Positions 26,949-34,839 of a stretch of DNA of 64,000 nt are shown here, piece after piece. This DNA is from Janthinobacterium sp. SUN073 (GTDB taxonomy: Bacteria > Pseudomonadota > Gammaproteobacteria > Burkholderiales > Burkholderiaceae_D). The notes beneath the pieces were generated by a model that saw only the letters and a list, made by a program, of their open reading frames with translations, did no database searches and was not told where the DNA came from. Made by a program: the position numbers and the translations under genes. The stretch's first letter is position 1; each line of letters opens with the position of its first letter. Where the stretch lies: positions 62,001 through 126,000 of the forward strand of contig NZ_JAPUBT010000004.1 of the NCBI RefSeq assembly GCF_030397665.1, read 5' to 3'.

Positions 26949-26964
26949 CATAGTCTGCTTCAGG

Positions 26965-27001
26965 AAAAACCTGCAGCGCCTCCGGGCCTGCAGGTTTTTT
27001 T
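26965..27001 (+). terminator. Rho-independent terminator of azoR-pirin
   Basis: A perfect 12-bp stem AAAAACCTGCAG / CTGCAGGTTTTT (26965-26976 and 26988-26999) with an 11-base loop and a T run to 27001, 17 bases after the pirin stop. Confidence 0.85.
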
Positions 27002-27065
27002 ACGTGCCGACTATGTTGTTGCTTTTCAATTACACTGACGGCAACCTCATTCCACAAAGCATTCC

Positions 27066-28016
27066 ATGCAGCCGACGCACACCGAACACGACGCCACCCA
27101 TTTGCACGCCCACCTGAAGGGCGACGCCAAACACACCCACTCGTTCGAGGGGCGCAGCCAGAGCATCCTCGCGTGGGCGCTGGGACTGACCCTGTCGTTT
27201 GCCGGCATTGAGGTGGCGGCCGGCTTCATGTCCAATTCGCTGGCCCTGATTTCCGACGCGGGCCACATGGTCACGGACGCGGCCGCGCTGGGCCTGGCCC
27301 TGCTGGCACAACTGATCGCGCGCCGCCCGCCCTCGCCGCGCCACTCGTTCGGCTTCGGCCGCGCCGAGGCGCTGGCCGCCTTCGTCAACGGCCTGGCCAT
27401 GCTGTGCGTGGTGGGCTGGATCTGCTATGAAGCCGTGCTGCGCTTTTCCGCGCCGCAACCTGTGAAGGGCGGCATGGTCTTCATCGTCGCCTTCATCGGC
27501 CTGGCGATCAACGTGGTGGTGGCGTGGGTATTGTCGAAAGACAAGCAAAGCGTCAACACGCGCGCCGCCCTCGTGCACGTGATGGGCGATTTGCTCGGTT
27601 CGGTTGCCGCCATCATCGCCGGCGCCGTGATTTACTTCACGGGCTGGATGCAGATCGACCCGCTGCTGTCGGTGCTGGTCTCGCTGCTGATTTTAAAATC
27701 CACGTTCGGCGTGCTGCGCGAGTCCTACCACTTCCTGATGGAAGGCGTGCCCATGCACATCGACTACATCGCCGTGGGCACGGACGTGGAGCAAGTGGAC
27801 GGCGTGATTGCCGTGCACGATCTGCATGTGTGGGACATGTCGCCGGGCCAGCCGGCCCTGATCGGCCACGTGGAAATCGAACACCTCGACCATTGGCCAA
27901 AGGTCTTGCGCGCGATCAAGAAGATGCTGTTGGTCAAGCATGGGATCGATCATATTACTCTGCAGCCTGAAACCGCCACGATGGCGGGACTGCATGCGGG
28001 TGACAAAACCCACTAG
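27066..28016 (+). CDS. Cation diffusion facilitator (Zn/Cd/Co efflux)
   Basis: Inner-membrane metal/H+ antiporter of 316 residues, CzcD/ZitB type. The N-terminus is His-rich (HTEHDATHLHAHLKGDAKHTH), probably metal-binding. Six membrane helices follow; the transport-site ligands are visible as DAGHMVTDAAAL in TM2 and HVMGDLLGS in TM5. A cytoplasmic C-terminal domain (about 205-300) holds VHDLHVWDMSPGQ. It exports divalent metals from the cytoplasm. The upstream gap is short after the pirin terminator. The gene is followed within 9 bases by palindromic repeat copy 2 of family B. Confidence 0.94.
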   Translation: MQPTHTEHDATHLHAHLKGDAKHTHSFEGRSQSILAWALGLTLSFAGIEVAAGFMSNSLALISDAGHMVTDAAALGLALLAQLIARRPPSPRHSFGFGRAEALAAFVNGLAMLCVVGWICYEAVLRFSAPQPVKGGMVFIVAFIGLAINVVVAWVLSKDKQSVNTRAALVHVMGDLLGSVAAIIAGAVIYFTGWMQIDPLLSVLVSLLILKSTFGVLRESYHFLMEGVPMHIDYIAVGTDVEQVDGVIAVHDLHVWDMSPGQPALIGHVEIEHLDHWPKVLRAIKKMLLVKHGIDHITLQPETATMAGLHAGDKTH

Positions 28017-28024
28017 CAAATACT

Positions 28025-28051
28025 GGGGTCGTACCCTGAGGGTACGACCCC
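28025..28051. repeat. Palindromic repeat, family B, copy 2
   Basis: A perfect inverted repeat: GGGGTCGTACCC, loop TGA, GGGTACGACCCC. It is the partner of the copy at 10591-10617: one stem pair is T-A here and G-C there. It lies 8 bases after the CDF stop codon and 26 bases before the relA stop codon (convergent genes), a typical REP position. Confidence 0.85.
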
Positions 28052-28077
28052 GGTCTATGCTCTTGGGGTGAACAAGA

Positions 28078-30330
28078 TCAACTGCGTCTTGCTTCCAGCA
28101 CCCCACTCACGTCTTTAATGACATTCAGCGCCTTCAACAACTGCGCCGTCGAGCTGATCTCGGCAGTAAACGTCATGCGGGCCTGCCCCTTGGCGCTTTG
28201 GGTGTTGACGCCAATGACGTTGATTTTCTCTCGCGAAAAGATTTCGGAAATGTCGCGCAGCAAGCCCTGGCGGTCGCCGGCGAGAATGAAGACGTCGACC
28301 GGATACACCGTATCGTGGCCGCCCGTGCTGCCCCACTCCGTGAAGATCACGCGTTCGGGCGACTTGGCGCGCATTTCCTCGAAATTCTTGCAGGTGGCGC
28401 GGTGGATCGACACGCCCTTGCCGCGCGTGACGAAGCCGACGATGCTGTCCGGCGGCGCCGGCTTGCAGCACTTGGCCAGCACCGTCATCAAGCCTTCTGT
28501 GCCCACCACCAGCACGCCGGACTTGGCGCCCTGCTCCACGCTGGAGGCGCGGCTTTTCCCGACCAGCACGGCGTCTTCCGGCACCACCACTTCGCCATTG
28601 TCGTGCAGCGCCTGCTCCACATGGCGCAGGCTGAATTCATCCTTGCCCACCGACAGGAACAGCTCGTCGACTTTCGCAAAGCCCAGCTTTTGCGCCAGCG
28701 CTTCCAGATTGACGGCCGTCTTGCCTTCGCGCTGCAAGGATTTCTCCACCAGCGCGCGGCCATGGGCCAGGGTTTCCTGCATGTCGATGGCGTGGAACCA
28801 GGCGCGGATCTTCGAGCGCGTGCGCGTGCTGACGGCGTAGCCGGCGCCCAGCCAGTCGCGCGACGGCCCGGCCGTACCCGGTGCGCCCTTGGCCGTGATG
28901 ATTTCGCAGGTCTGGCCATTCTTTAATTGCGTATTCAGGGGCACCATGATGCCGTCGACCTTGGCGCCGCGGCAGCGGTGACCCACGTCCGTGTGCAGGT
29001 GATAGGCAAAATCGACGGGCGTGGCGCCCACGGGCAATTCCAGCACCCGCGCCTGCGGCGTCATGACGAAGATGCGGTCGTCCAGGGTGGCCGATTTGAG
29101 CTTTTCCACCCATTCGCGCTGGATTTCTTCCTGGCCCACGACGGCGTCGGCCACTTCCGTCTTCCACGCCAGCAACTGGCGCAGCCATGCGATTTTTTCG
29201 TCGTATTTCTGGCCGGCAAAGTTCGAGCCGCCCTCTTCCTTGTAGCGCCAGTGCGCGGCCACGCCGTATTCGGCAAAGCTGTGCATTTCATTCGTGCGGA
29301 TTTGCACTTCCAGCGGGCGGCCATCCTCGGCCGTCACCACCGTGTGCAGCGACTGATACCCATTCGGTTTCGGCCGCGAAATGTAATCGTCGAATTCTTT
29401 CGGGATGGGGGTCCAGATATTGTGAACCACGCCCAGTACCGTATAGCAAGTTTTCACGTCGGAAACGATGACGCGGAAGGCGCGCACATCGTACAGGGCC
29501 GTGAAATCGAGTTCCTTGCCGCGCATCTTGTTCCAGATGCTGTAAATGTGTTTCGGGCGGCCAAATACTTCCGCCTGGATACCGGCCGAAGCCAGTTCCG
29601 TCTGCAGGCGCAGAATCGCCGAGGAAACAAAGCCCTCGCGCATCATGCGCTTTTCTTCCAGCATCTTGGCGATGCGTTTATACGCTTCCGGTTCGATGAA
29701 ACGGAACGACAAGTCTTCCAGTTCCCATTTCAGCTGCCAGATGCCGAGGCGGTTGGCCAGCGGCGCGTACAAATCCAGCGTTTCCTTGCCGTACTCGCGC
29801 GTCATTTCGTTGAACAGCTTTAATTCGGCGAAATAGCGCAAGGTCGTCACGCAAGCGGCCAGACGCACCAGCACGACACGCATGTCGGAAGCCATCGCCA
29901 GCAGCATCTTGCGCAAGGTTTCCACCTGGGCCACGGCTTGCTGCGCCGCATTCTTGCCGCGACCGGCAGCGCTGCCGTGCTGCGCCTGGGTCAGCGCGCG
30001 CAAACGGATCAGCTGGCGCACGCCTGTCGCCAGGTCGCACACCTGCTTGCCGAAGCGCGGCTCGATATCGGCCGCCGTATCGGGGTCCAGCAGGGTCAGC
30101 TCGAACATCAGGCCGGCGATGCGCGTTTCCGCATCGCTGCGCAGAAAAGCCAGGGTGGTGGCCACGCCGATGGCGAATTCCAGCGCAGAACGGCCGGCAA
30201 AGGTCTGCTTGTCGCCATACGCTTCGGTGGCATACGCGAACGCGTCCAGCACGCGCGCGCTGTCCGGCGCACTCAAGCCCTCTACCAGTTGTTCCGAGGT
30301 GATGCTATTCGGGGCCGAGATGGAAACCAT
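28078..30330 (-). CDS. relA: (p)ppGpp synthetase RelA
   Basis: Stringent-response enzyme of 750 residues that makes (p)ppGpp at ribosomes with uncharged tRNA. The synthetase domain is intact: FGRPKHIYSIWNKM, the acidic EFDDYI form of the ExDD motif (RelA type; SpoT has RxKD) and PKPNGYQSLHTVV. The N-terminal hydrolase domain has lost the His-Asp motif (LMFELTLLDPD instead of LLHDxxEDT), so the protein should be synthetase only. TGS domain at about 410-470, the Cys-rich zinc-finger region near KCCKPAPPDSIVG, and a C-terminal ACT domain. ridA follows after 32 bases upstream; this pair is common. Confidence 0.95.
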   Translation of the reverse strand: MVSISAPNSITSEQLVEGLSAPDSARVLDAFAYATEAYGDKQTFAGRSALEFAIGVATTLAFLRSDAETRIAGLMFELTLLDPDTAADIEPRFGKQVCDLATGVRQLIRLRALTQAQHGSAAGRGKNAAQQAVAQVETLRKMLLAMASDMRVVLVRLAACVTTLRYFAELKLFNEMTREYGKETLDLYAPLANRLGIWQLKWELEDLSFRFIEPEAYKRIAKMLEEKRMMREGFVSSAILRLQTELASAGIQAEVFGRPKHIYSIWNKMRGKELDFTALYDVRAFRVIVSDVKTCYTVLGVVHNIWTPIPKEFDDYISRPKPNGYQSLHTVVTAEDGRPLEVQIRTNEMHSFAEYGVAAHWRYKEEGGSNFAGQKYDEKIAWLRQLLAWKTEVADAVVGQEEIQREWVEKLKSATLDDRIFVMTPQARVLELPVGATPVDFAYHLHTDVGHRCRGAKVDGIMVPLNTQLKNGQTCEIITAKGAPGTAGPSRDWLGAGYAVSTRTRSKIRAWFHAIDMQETLAHGRALVEKSLQREGKTAVNLEALAQKLGFAKVDELFLSVGKDEFSLRHVEQALHDNGEVVVPEDAVLVGKSRASSVEQGAKSGVLVVGTEGLMTVLAKCCKPAPPDSIVGFVTRGKGVSIHRATCKNFEEMRAKSPERVIFTEWGSTGGHDTVYPVDVFILAGDRQGLLRDISEIFSREKINVIGVNTQSAKGQARMTFTAEISSTAQLLKALNVIKDVSGVLEARRS

Positions 30331-30362
30331 GTAATACCTTATAAACTGAATAACTGAATAAC

Positions 30363-30713
30363 CTAGCGCTCTGCAGCGATGATGACGATTTCAACCAGGC
30401 ATGCCGGATTGGCCAGCTTCGCCTCCACGGTGGCGCGCGGCGGAGTATGGCTTGACGCGACCCAGTCATCCCATACTTCATTCATGCCGTCAAAGTCTTT
30501 CATGTCGGCGATGTAGATCTGGCACGACAGGATGCAAGTCTTGTCGCTGCCCGCTTCCGCCAGCAAACGGTCGACATGGCCGAGCACTTCGCGCGTCTGG
30601 CCGACGATATCTTGCGTGGTGTCTTCGGCGATCTGGCCAGCCAGGTAGATGGTGTTGTTGTGTATGGCTACTTCGGAGAGGCGTTTGCCTACGTGCAGTC
30701 GTGTAATTTCCAT
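30363..30713 (-). CDS. RidA family protein
   Basis: Small protein of 116 residues of the RidA (YjgF/YER057c) fold, a homotrimer that in characterised members hydrolyses reactive enamine/imine intermediates of PLP enzymes. Visible: NNTIYLAGQIAED, the Arg-containing RATVEAKLANPACLVEIVIIA that provides the substrate carboxylate ligand, and the usual length. Subgroup is uncertain. It lies directly upstream of relA on the same strand and 54 bases downstream of the alpha/beta hydrolase, so the three may be co-transcribed. Confidence 0.92.
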   Translation of the reverse strand: MEITRLHVGKRLSEVAIHNNTIYLAGQIAEDTTQDIVGQTREVLGHVDRLLAEAGSDKTCILSCQIYIADMKDFDGMNEVWDDWVASSHTPPRATVEAKLANPACLVEIVIIAAER

Positions 30714-30767
30714 GCTTCTTCTTTCGGTTGTTTCAAAATCTGTACAGCGGTGTTGCTTGTTGCCTGG

Positions 30768-31649
30768 TTACCTGCCCAGCAAAAACTTGCGCGCGATGGC
30801 GATCTGGTCGTCGTGGACAAAAGTCGGCGCATGGCCCACGCCGGCGATTTCCACCAGTTGCGCCTTCGGGCCGCGGCCCAGCATGATCTGCGCCGTCGCG
30901 TGCGACAGCAAATCGGATTCCGACCCGCGCACCAGCAAGGTGGGGCAGCGCACGGCATCATACGCGGCCCACAGCATGGCTTCGTCGCTGGCCGCCGATT
31001 CCGGCGTGGCCGAACGGAACGGCATGGCCAGTCCCATATCATAGTGGCGGCGCCAATGGCCATCCTTATCCTGGCGTAACACATCCACTGCCAGTTTATG
31101 CCATTCCGCGTCCGTGTGCGGGCCGAAGCTGGCGGACACGTCACGCACAAACCTGGCGCCCTGCTCGAAGGTTTCGAAACGCAAGTCCTGGCCGATGTAG
31201 TCGCCGATGCGCTGCAAGGCTTCCGGCGCCAGGGTCGGGCCGATATCGTTCAACACCAGCTTGCTGATCGGGCTGTCCGGCAACGATGCCAGGCCCAGGC
31301 CGATCAGGCCGCCCATCGAGGTGCCGAACCAGTCCACCGTCTGACGCTCGCCGTTGGCCAGCACGCGCGCCAGCAGGGTCACCATGTCGCTCACATATTG
31401 CGGTACGCGGTAAAACTGCGGATTGGCCAGCCAGCCCGAACGCCCGCGTCCCACCACATCAGGGCAGATGACGCGGTAATCGCTGGCCATGGCGCGCGCC
31501 AGGTTGTCGAAGTCGTCCGCCACGCGCGTCACGCCATGGGCGCAGACGAGCACGTTCGGATTGTCGGGCGCGCCCCACTCCTTGTACGACATGGTATGCA
31601 AGCCTGCGGGGGAGATGCACTGGACGGATTTGATGCTCGCTTCGATCAT
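30768..31649 (-). CDS. Alpha/beta-fold hydrolase
   Basis: Cytoplasmic hydrolase of 293 residues. The oxyanion region is VCAHGVTRV, the nucleophile elbow GTSMGG (catalytic Ser near residue 112), an Asp near GSESDLLSH and the catalytic His in GVGHAPTFV. Substrate not deducible. The start codon at 31649 has AAAGGA at 31655-31660, and repeat copy 4 of family A begins one or two bases beyond that ribosome site, so the element forms the 5' untranslated region. Confidence 0.9.
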   Translation of the reverse strand: MIEASIKSVQCISPAGLHTMSYKEWGAPDNPNVLVCAHGVTRVADDFDNLARAMASDYRVICPDVVGRGRSGWLANPQFYRVPQYVSDMVTLLARVLANGERQTVDWFGTSMGGLIGLGLASLPDSPISKLVLNDIGPTLAPEALQRIGDYIGQDLRFETFEQGARFVRDVSASFGPHTDAEWHKLAVDVLRQDKDGHWRRHYDMGLAMPFRSATPESAASDEAMLWAAYDAVRCPTLLVRGSESDLLSHATAQIMLGRGPKAQLVEIAGVGHAPTFVHDDQIAIARKFLLGR

Positions 31650-31661
31650 GCCATTCCTTTA

Positions 31662-31779
31662 ACACCGGAGAAAACCTACTGCGCGTCGGTGGTTGCGGCC
31701 TGCGATGCTCACCGTACCAAAGTACGGTTGCGCTTCTCGACCACAACTCCCTTCCGCTCGCTACGGTTTTGTCCGGCGT
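31662..31779 (-). repeat. Structured intergenic element, family A, copy 4
   Basis: 118 bases, in reverse orientation. Arms ACACCGGAGAAAACC (31662-31676) and GGTTTTGTCCGGCGT (31765-31779) pair over most of their length. On the minus strand the core reads GTAGCGAGCGGAAGGG, GAGAAGCGCAAC, the hairpin CCGTAC-TTTG-GTACGG, TGAGCATCGCAGG and GCGCAGTAGG. TTGTGGTC pairs with GGCCGCAA. The element is in sense orientation just before the ribosome site of the hydrolase gene. Confidence 0.9.
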
Positions 31780-32033
31780 CGTTATTTGGTAGTAAAAAAC
31801 AAAGAAACCGGCGATTTGCCGGCTGCCTCGCGCGCGACGCTACGGCAGTGTAGCGCAGCGCGGGCAATGCTCCAAGCGCACGGCTGAAATGCTGCGCCGC
31901 AGCACAGCACTGGCACGTTCGCCATGGCGCAATACCCGATATAGCGAAACTGCATATCTGCGGTTATCCACAATTGAGCCGGCCCGGCAATGGGCGGATG
32001 ATCGCAGCATCAACCCGCAAGAGGAGACCACTC
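31780..32033. promoter_or_regulatory. Upstream region of dctA with an orphan minus-strand terminator
   Basis: A 254-base stretch without ORF. At 31808-31822 there is a stem CCGGC-GATTT-GCCGG; read on the minus strand it is followed by TTTCTTTGTTTTTT (about 31790-31807), an intrinsic terminator pointing left. No annotated minus-strand gene ends there, so it may end a small RNA starting upstream of dctA. Another hairpin CGCTAC-N6-GTAGCG lies at about 31838-31855. Confidence 0.4.
31790..31822 (-). terminator. Orphan intrinsic terminator (minus strand)
   Basis: 5-bp GC stem with a 5-base loop (31808-31822) followed, on the minus strand, by a T-rich tract (TTTCTTTGTTTTTT). It has no obvious gene to serve. 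Confidence 0.5.
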
Positions 32034-33335
32034 GTGAAAAAACCATTCTATAAAATCCTGTATGTCCAGGTGCTGTTCGCCATCGTGGCCGGCGTGCTGC
32101 TGGGGGTGTTCTACCCATCGAACGCCGTCGACATGAAACCGCTGGGCGACGGCTTTATCAAACTGATCAAGATGATCATCGCCCCCGTGATCTTCTGTAC
32201 CGTGGTCTCCGGCATTGCCGGCATGCAGGACGTCAAGAAGATCGGCCGCGTAGGCGGCAAGGCGCTGCTGTACTTTGAAGTGGTCTCCACCTTCGCGCTG
32301 GCCATCGGCTTGCTGGTTGCCAATATCCTCAAACCGGGCGCCGGCTTCAACGCCGATCCCGCCCACCTGGACGCCAAGTCGATCGCCCAATACACGCATG
32401 CGGAAGGCTTGACGACGGTGGACTTCCTGATGAACATCATCCCGAAGACCTTTGTCGACGCCTTCGCCAAGGGCGACATCCTGCAAGTGCTGCTGATCGC
32501 CATCCTGTTCGGCTTCTCGCTGTCACTGCTGGGTGAGCGCGGCCGTCCGGTCACCAAGCTGATCGACGAGCTGTCGCATGCCATCTTCGGCATGGTCAAC
32601 ATCATCATGAAAGTCGCTCCGATCGGCGCATTCGGCGCGATGGCCTTTACCATCGGCAAATACGGCCTGGCTTCGCTGATCCCGCTGGCTAAACTGATGG
32701 GTTCGTTCTACCTGACCTGCTTCCTGTTCATCTTCGTCGTGCTGGGTGCCATCGCCAAGTACACGGGCTTCTCCATCGGCCGCTTCTTGCTGTACATCAA
32801 GGAAGAACTGCTGATCGTGCTGGGCACGAGTTCGTCGGAATCGGCCCTGCCGGCCCTGATGAAAAAACTCGAACGCCTGGGCTGCTCGAAACCGGTGGTC
32901 GGCCTGGTCGTGCCTACCGGCTACTCGTTCAACCTGGACGGCACCAATATCTACATGACCATGGCGGCCCTGTTCGTGGCACAAGCGACCAACACGGAAC
33001 TGACCATCTGGCAGGAACTGACCATCCTCGGCGTGGCGATGCTGACCTCGAAAGGTGCGTCCGGCATCACGGGCGCCGGTTTCATCACCCTGGCCGCCAC
33101 CCTGGCCGTGGTGCCGACGATTCCCGTGGCCGGCATGGCGCTGATCCTGGGCATCGACCGCTTCATGAGCGAATGCCGCGCGCTGACCAACTTCATCGGC
33201 AACGGCGTGGCCACCATCGTCGTGTCGAAATGGGAAAAAGAACTGGACATGGACAAGCTGCACAGCGAGCTGGCCCATCCCACCCACCCGACCGACGATG
33301 CCTACGTCGCACCGAGCGTGAATATCGTCAAGTAA
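32034..33335 (+). CDS. dctA: C4-dicarboxylate:H+/Na+ symporter DctA
   Basis: Inner-membrane uptake carrier of 433 residues for succinate, fumarate and malate. The GTG start at 32034 has GAGGAG seven bases upstream and begins [24 protein letters not shown]; a longer reading to 31974 is not supported. Signature parts of the dicarboxylate/amino-acid:cation symporter family: [14 protein letters not shown] (hairpin 1 serine-rich motif), [16 protein letters not shown] (TM7) and [18 protein letters not shown] (hairpin 2). Length equals DctA (about 430). A strong terminator follows. Glutamate carriers (GltP) share the fold, but the wording is DctA-like. Confidence 0.93.
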   Translation: MKKPFYKILYVQVLFAIVAGVLLGVFYPSNAVDMKPLGDGFIKLIKMIIAPVIFCTVVSGIAGMQDVKKIGRVGGKALLYFEVVSTFALAIGLLVANILKPGAGFNADPAHLDAKSIAQYTHAEGLTTVDFLMNIIPKTFVDAFAKGDILQVLLIAILFGFSLSLLGERGRPVTKLIDELSHAIFGMVNIIMKVAPIGAFGAMAFTIGKYGLASLIPLAKLMGSFYLTCFLFIFVVLGAIAKYTGFSIGRFLLYIKEELLIVLGTSSSESALPALMKKLERLGCSKPVVGLVVPTGYSFNLDGTNIYMTMAALFVAQATNTELTIWQELTILGVAMLTSKGASGITGAGFITLAATLAVVPTIPVAGMALILGIDRFMSECRALTNFIGNGVATIVVSKWEKELDMDKLHSELAHPTHPTDDAYVAPSVNIVK

Positions 33336-33351
33336 GCGCCTCATTCACTTG

Positions 33352-33385
33352 AAAAGCCCCGCAGAGCGATCTGCGGGGCTTTTTG
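33352..33385 (+). terminator. Intrinsic terminator of dctA
   Basis: Stem AAAAGCCCCGCAG / CTGCGGGGCTTTT (33352-33364 and 33371-33383) with loop AGCGAT and a T run, 16 bases after the dctA stop. Confidence 0.9.
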
Positions 33386-33571
33386 CATTGCGCGCAAGTT
33401 TCACCGCATCATCAACCAATAGTAAATCATGCATCAATATTTATCATGATGATCAATGAATCAAAAACCATTACAGTGCTGTCACCTGTTCGCCGCCAGG
33501 CTCGCGCATAATGACATTGCGTTAATGCAAGCCTGACACCGAACCATCCACCTTTTTGAATGGAGTACGTC

Positions 33572-33982
33572 ATGTCCCTCACGCCCGCCTTCTACGCCAC
33601 CTGGTCTCCACGCTTGCTGGGCCTGCTTCGCATCATCCTCGGCTTCCTCTACATCCAGCACGGCACGGCCAAACTGTTCGGCGTGCCGCACGTGGCCATG
33701 TTCGACGGCTTGCAGCTGTTTTCCCTGATGGGCGCGGCCGGCGTGCTGGAACTGGTGGGCGGCGCCCTGCTGCTGCTCGGCCTGTTCACGCGTCCTGTCG
33801 CCTTCATCCTGTCGGGCCAGATGGCCGTGGCCTATTTTCTGATGCACGCGCCAAGCGCCTTCCTGCCTATCCTGAACGGCGGCGAAATGGCCGTGATGTA
33901 CTGCTTCAGCTTCCTGTACTTCGCCGCTGCGGGTGCCGGCGCCTACAGCCTGGACGACATGCGCGGCAAGGCGGGCGCATAA
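33572..33982 (+). CDS. DoxX family membrane protein
   Basis: Small inner-membrane protein of 136 residues with four hydrophobic helices (LGLLRIILGFLYIQHGTAKLFG, LFSLMGAAGVLELVGGALLLLGLF, PVAFILSGQMAVAYFL, VMYCFSFLYFAAAGAG). This is the DoxX/DUF417-like fold. Homologues are linked to redox stress or thiol metabolism, but the function is not settled. The ATG at 33572 has TGGAG upstream; an alternative ATG at 33560 is less well placed. It stands alone between two terminators. Confidence 0.88.
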   Translation: MSLTPAFYATWSPRLLGLLRIILGFLYIQHGTAKLFGVPHVAMFDGLQLFSLMGAAGVLELVGGALLLLGLFTRPVAFILSGQMAVAYFLMHAPSAFLPILNGGEMAVMYCFSFLYFAAAGAGAYSLDDMRGKAGA

Positions 33983-33984
33983 AA

Positions 33985-34010
33985 AAGGGCGGACATCGCT
34001 GTCCGCCCTT
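33985..34010. terminator. Bidirectional terminator doxX / scoB
   Basis: Perfect 10-bp stem AAGGGCGGAC / GTCCGCCCTT (33985-33994 and 34001-34010), loop ATCGCT, preceded by an A run and followed by TCTATT. It lies between convergent genes, 2 bases after the DoxX stop. Confidence 0.75.
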
Positions 34011-34031
34011 CTATTCCAGACCACAATCCGT

Positions 34032-34682
34032 CTATACGGCGGAAACGTCCAGCTCAGCACCCGTGGCCGCCTGCACCTGCTCCTTGGTCACGCCCGGCGC
34101 CAGTTCCACCAGCTTCAAGCCGTTTTCCGTCACGTCGATGACGCCCAGGTCGCTGATGATGACGTCCACCACGCCCACGCCCGTCAGCGGCAAGTCGCAC
34201 TGTTTCAGCAATTTATGCGACGTCGTGCCATCCTTGGCCGTGGCCACGTGCTCCATCAGCACGACGACGCGCTTGACGCCGGCGACGAGATCCATCGCGC
34301 CGCCCATGCCCTTGACCATCTTGCCTGGAATCATCCAGTTCGCCAGGTCACCCTTTTCCGACACTTGCATGGCGCCCAGGATGGCCAGGTTGATCTTGCC
34401 GCCGCGGATCATGCCGAACGAGTCAGCCGAGCTGAAATAGGCGGCGCCGGGCAAGGCCGTCACCGTCTGCTTGCCGGCGTTGATCAGGTCGGCATCGACT
34501 TCCGCGTCGGTGGGGAACGGGCCGATGCCCAGTAGTCCGTTTTCCGACTGCAAAAACACTTCCATATTGTCCGGCACGTAGTTCGCCACCAGGGTCGGCA
34601 AGCCGATGCCCAGGTTCACATAAAAGCCATCCTGCAATTCCTTTGCCGCGCGCGCGGCCATTTGATCTCTCGTCCAAGCCAT
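34032..34682 (-). CDS. scoB: 3-oxoacid CoA-transferase subunit B
   Basis: Beta subunit (216 residues) of succinyl-CoA:3-ketoacid CoA-transferase, which activates acetoacetate in ketone-body and some aromatic or amino-acid catabolism. The active-site Glu is in [12 protein letters not shown] near residue 49. Other family parts: [15 protein letters not shown] at the start, [23 protein letters not shown] and [12 protein letters not shown]. The start at 34682 ([16 protein letters not shown]) has GAGGGAG in front. The gap to scoA is 157 bases and is mostly filled by repeat copy 5 of family A. Confidence 0.95.
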   Translation of the reverse strand: MAWTRDQMAARAAKELQDGFYVNLGIGLPTLVANYVPDNMEVFLQSENGLLGIGPFPTDAEVDADLINAGKQTVTALPGAAYFSSADSFGMIRGGKINLAILGAMQVSEKGDLANWMIPGKMVKGMGGAMDLVAGVKRVVVLMEHVATAKDGTTSHKLLKQCDLPLTGVGVVDVIISDLGVIDVTENGLKLVELAPGVTKEQVQAATGAELDVSAV

Positions 34683-34707
34683 TATCATCTCCCTCAATTT
34701 TCGTGGA

Positions 34708-34825
34708 ACGCCTGTCCAAACCTACTGCGCGGCGCGCTTTGCGGCCTGCGATGCTCACCGTACTAAAGTACGGTTGCGCTTCTTAGCCACAAATCACTGC
34801 CGCTCGCTACGGTTTTGCCATGCGT
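34708..34825 (-). repeat. Structured intergenic element, family A, copy 5
   Basis: 118 bases in reverse orientation inside the scoA-scoB gap. Arms ACGCCTGTCCAAACC (34708-34722) and GGTTTTGCCATGCGT (34811-34825) pair less completely than in copies 1-3. On the minus strand the core reads GTAGCGAGCGG, AAGAAGCGCAAC, hairpin CCGTAC-TTTA-GTACGG, TGAGCATCGCAGG and GCGCAGTAGG. TTTGTGGCT pairs with GGCCGCAAA, one base pair longer than in the other copies. It ends 25 bases before the scoB start. Confidence 0.9.
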
Positions 34826-34839
34826 AAATCTTCTATTTA

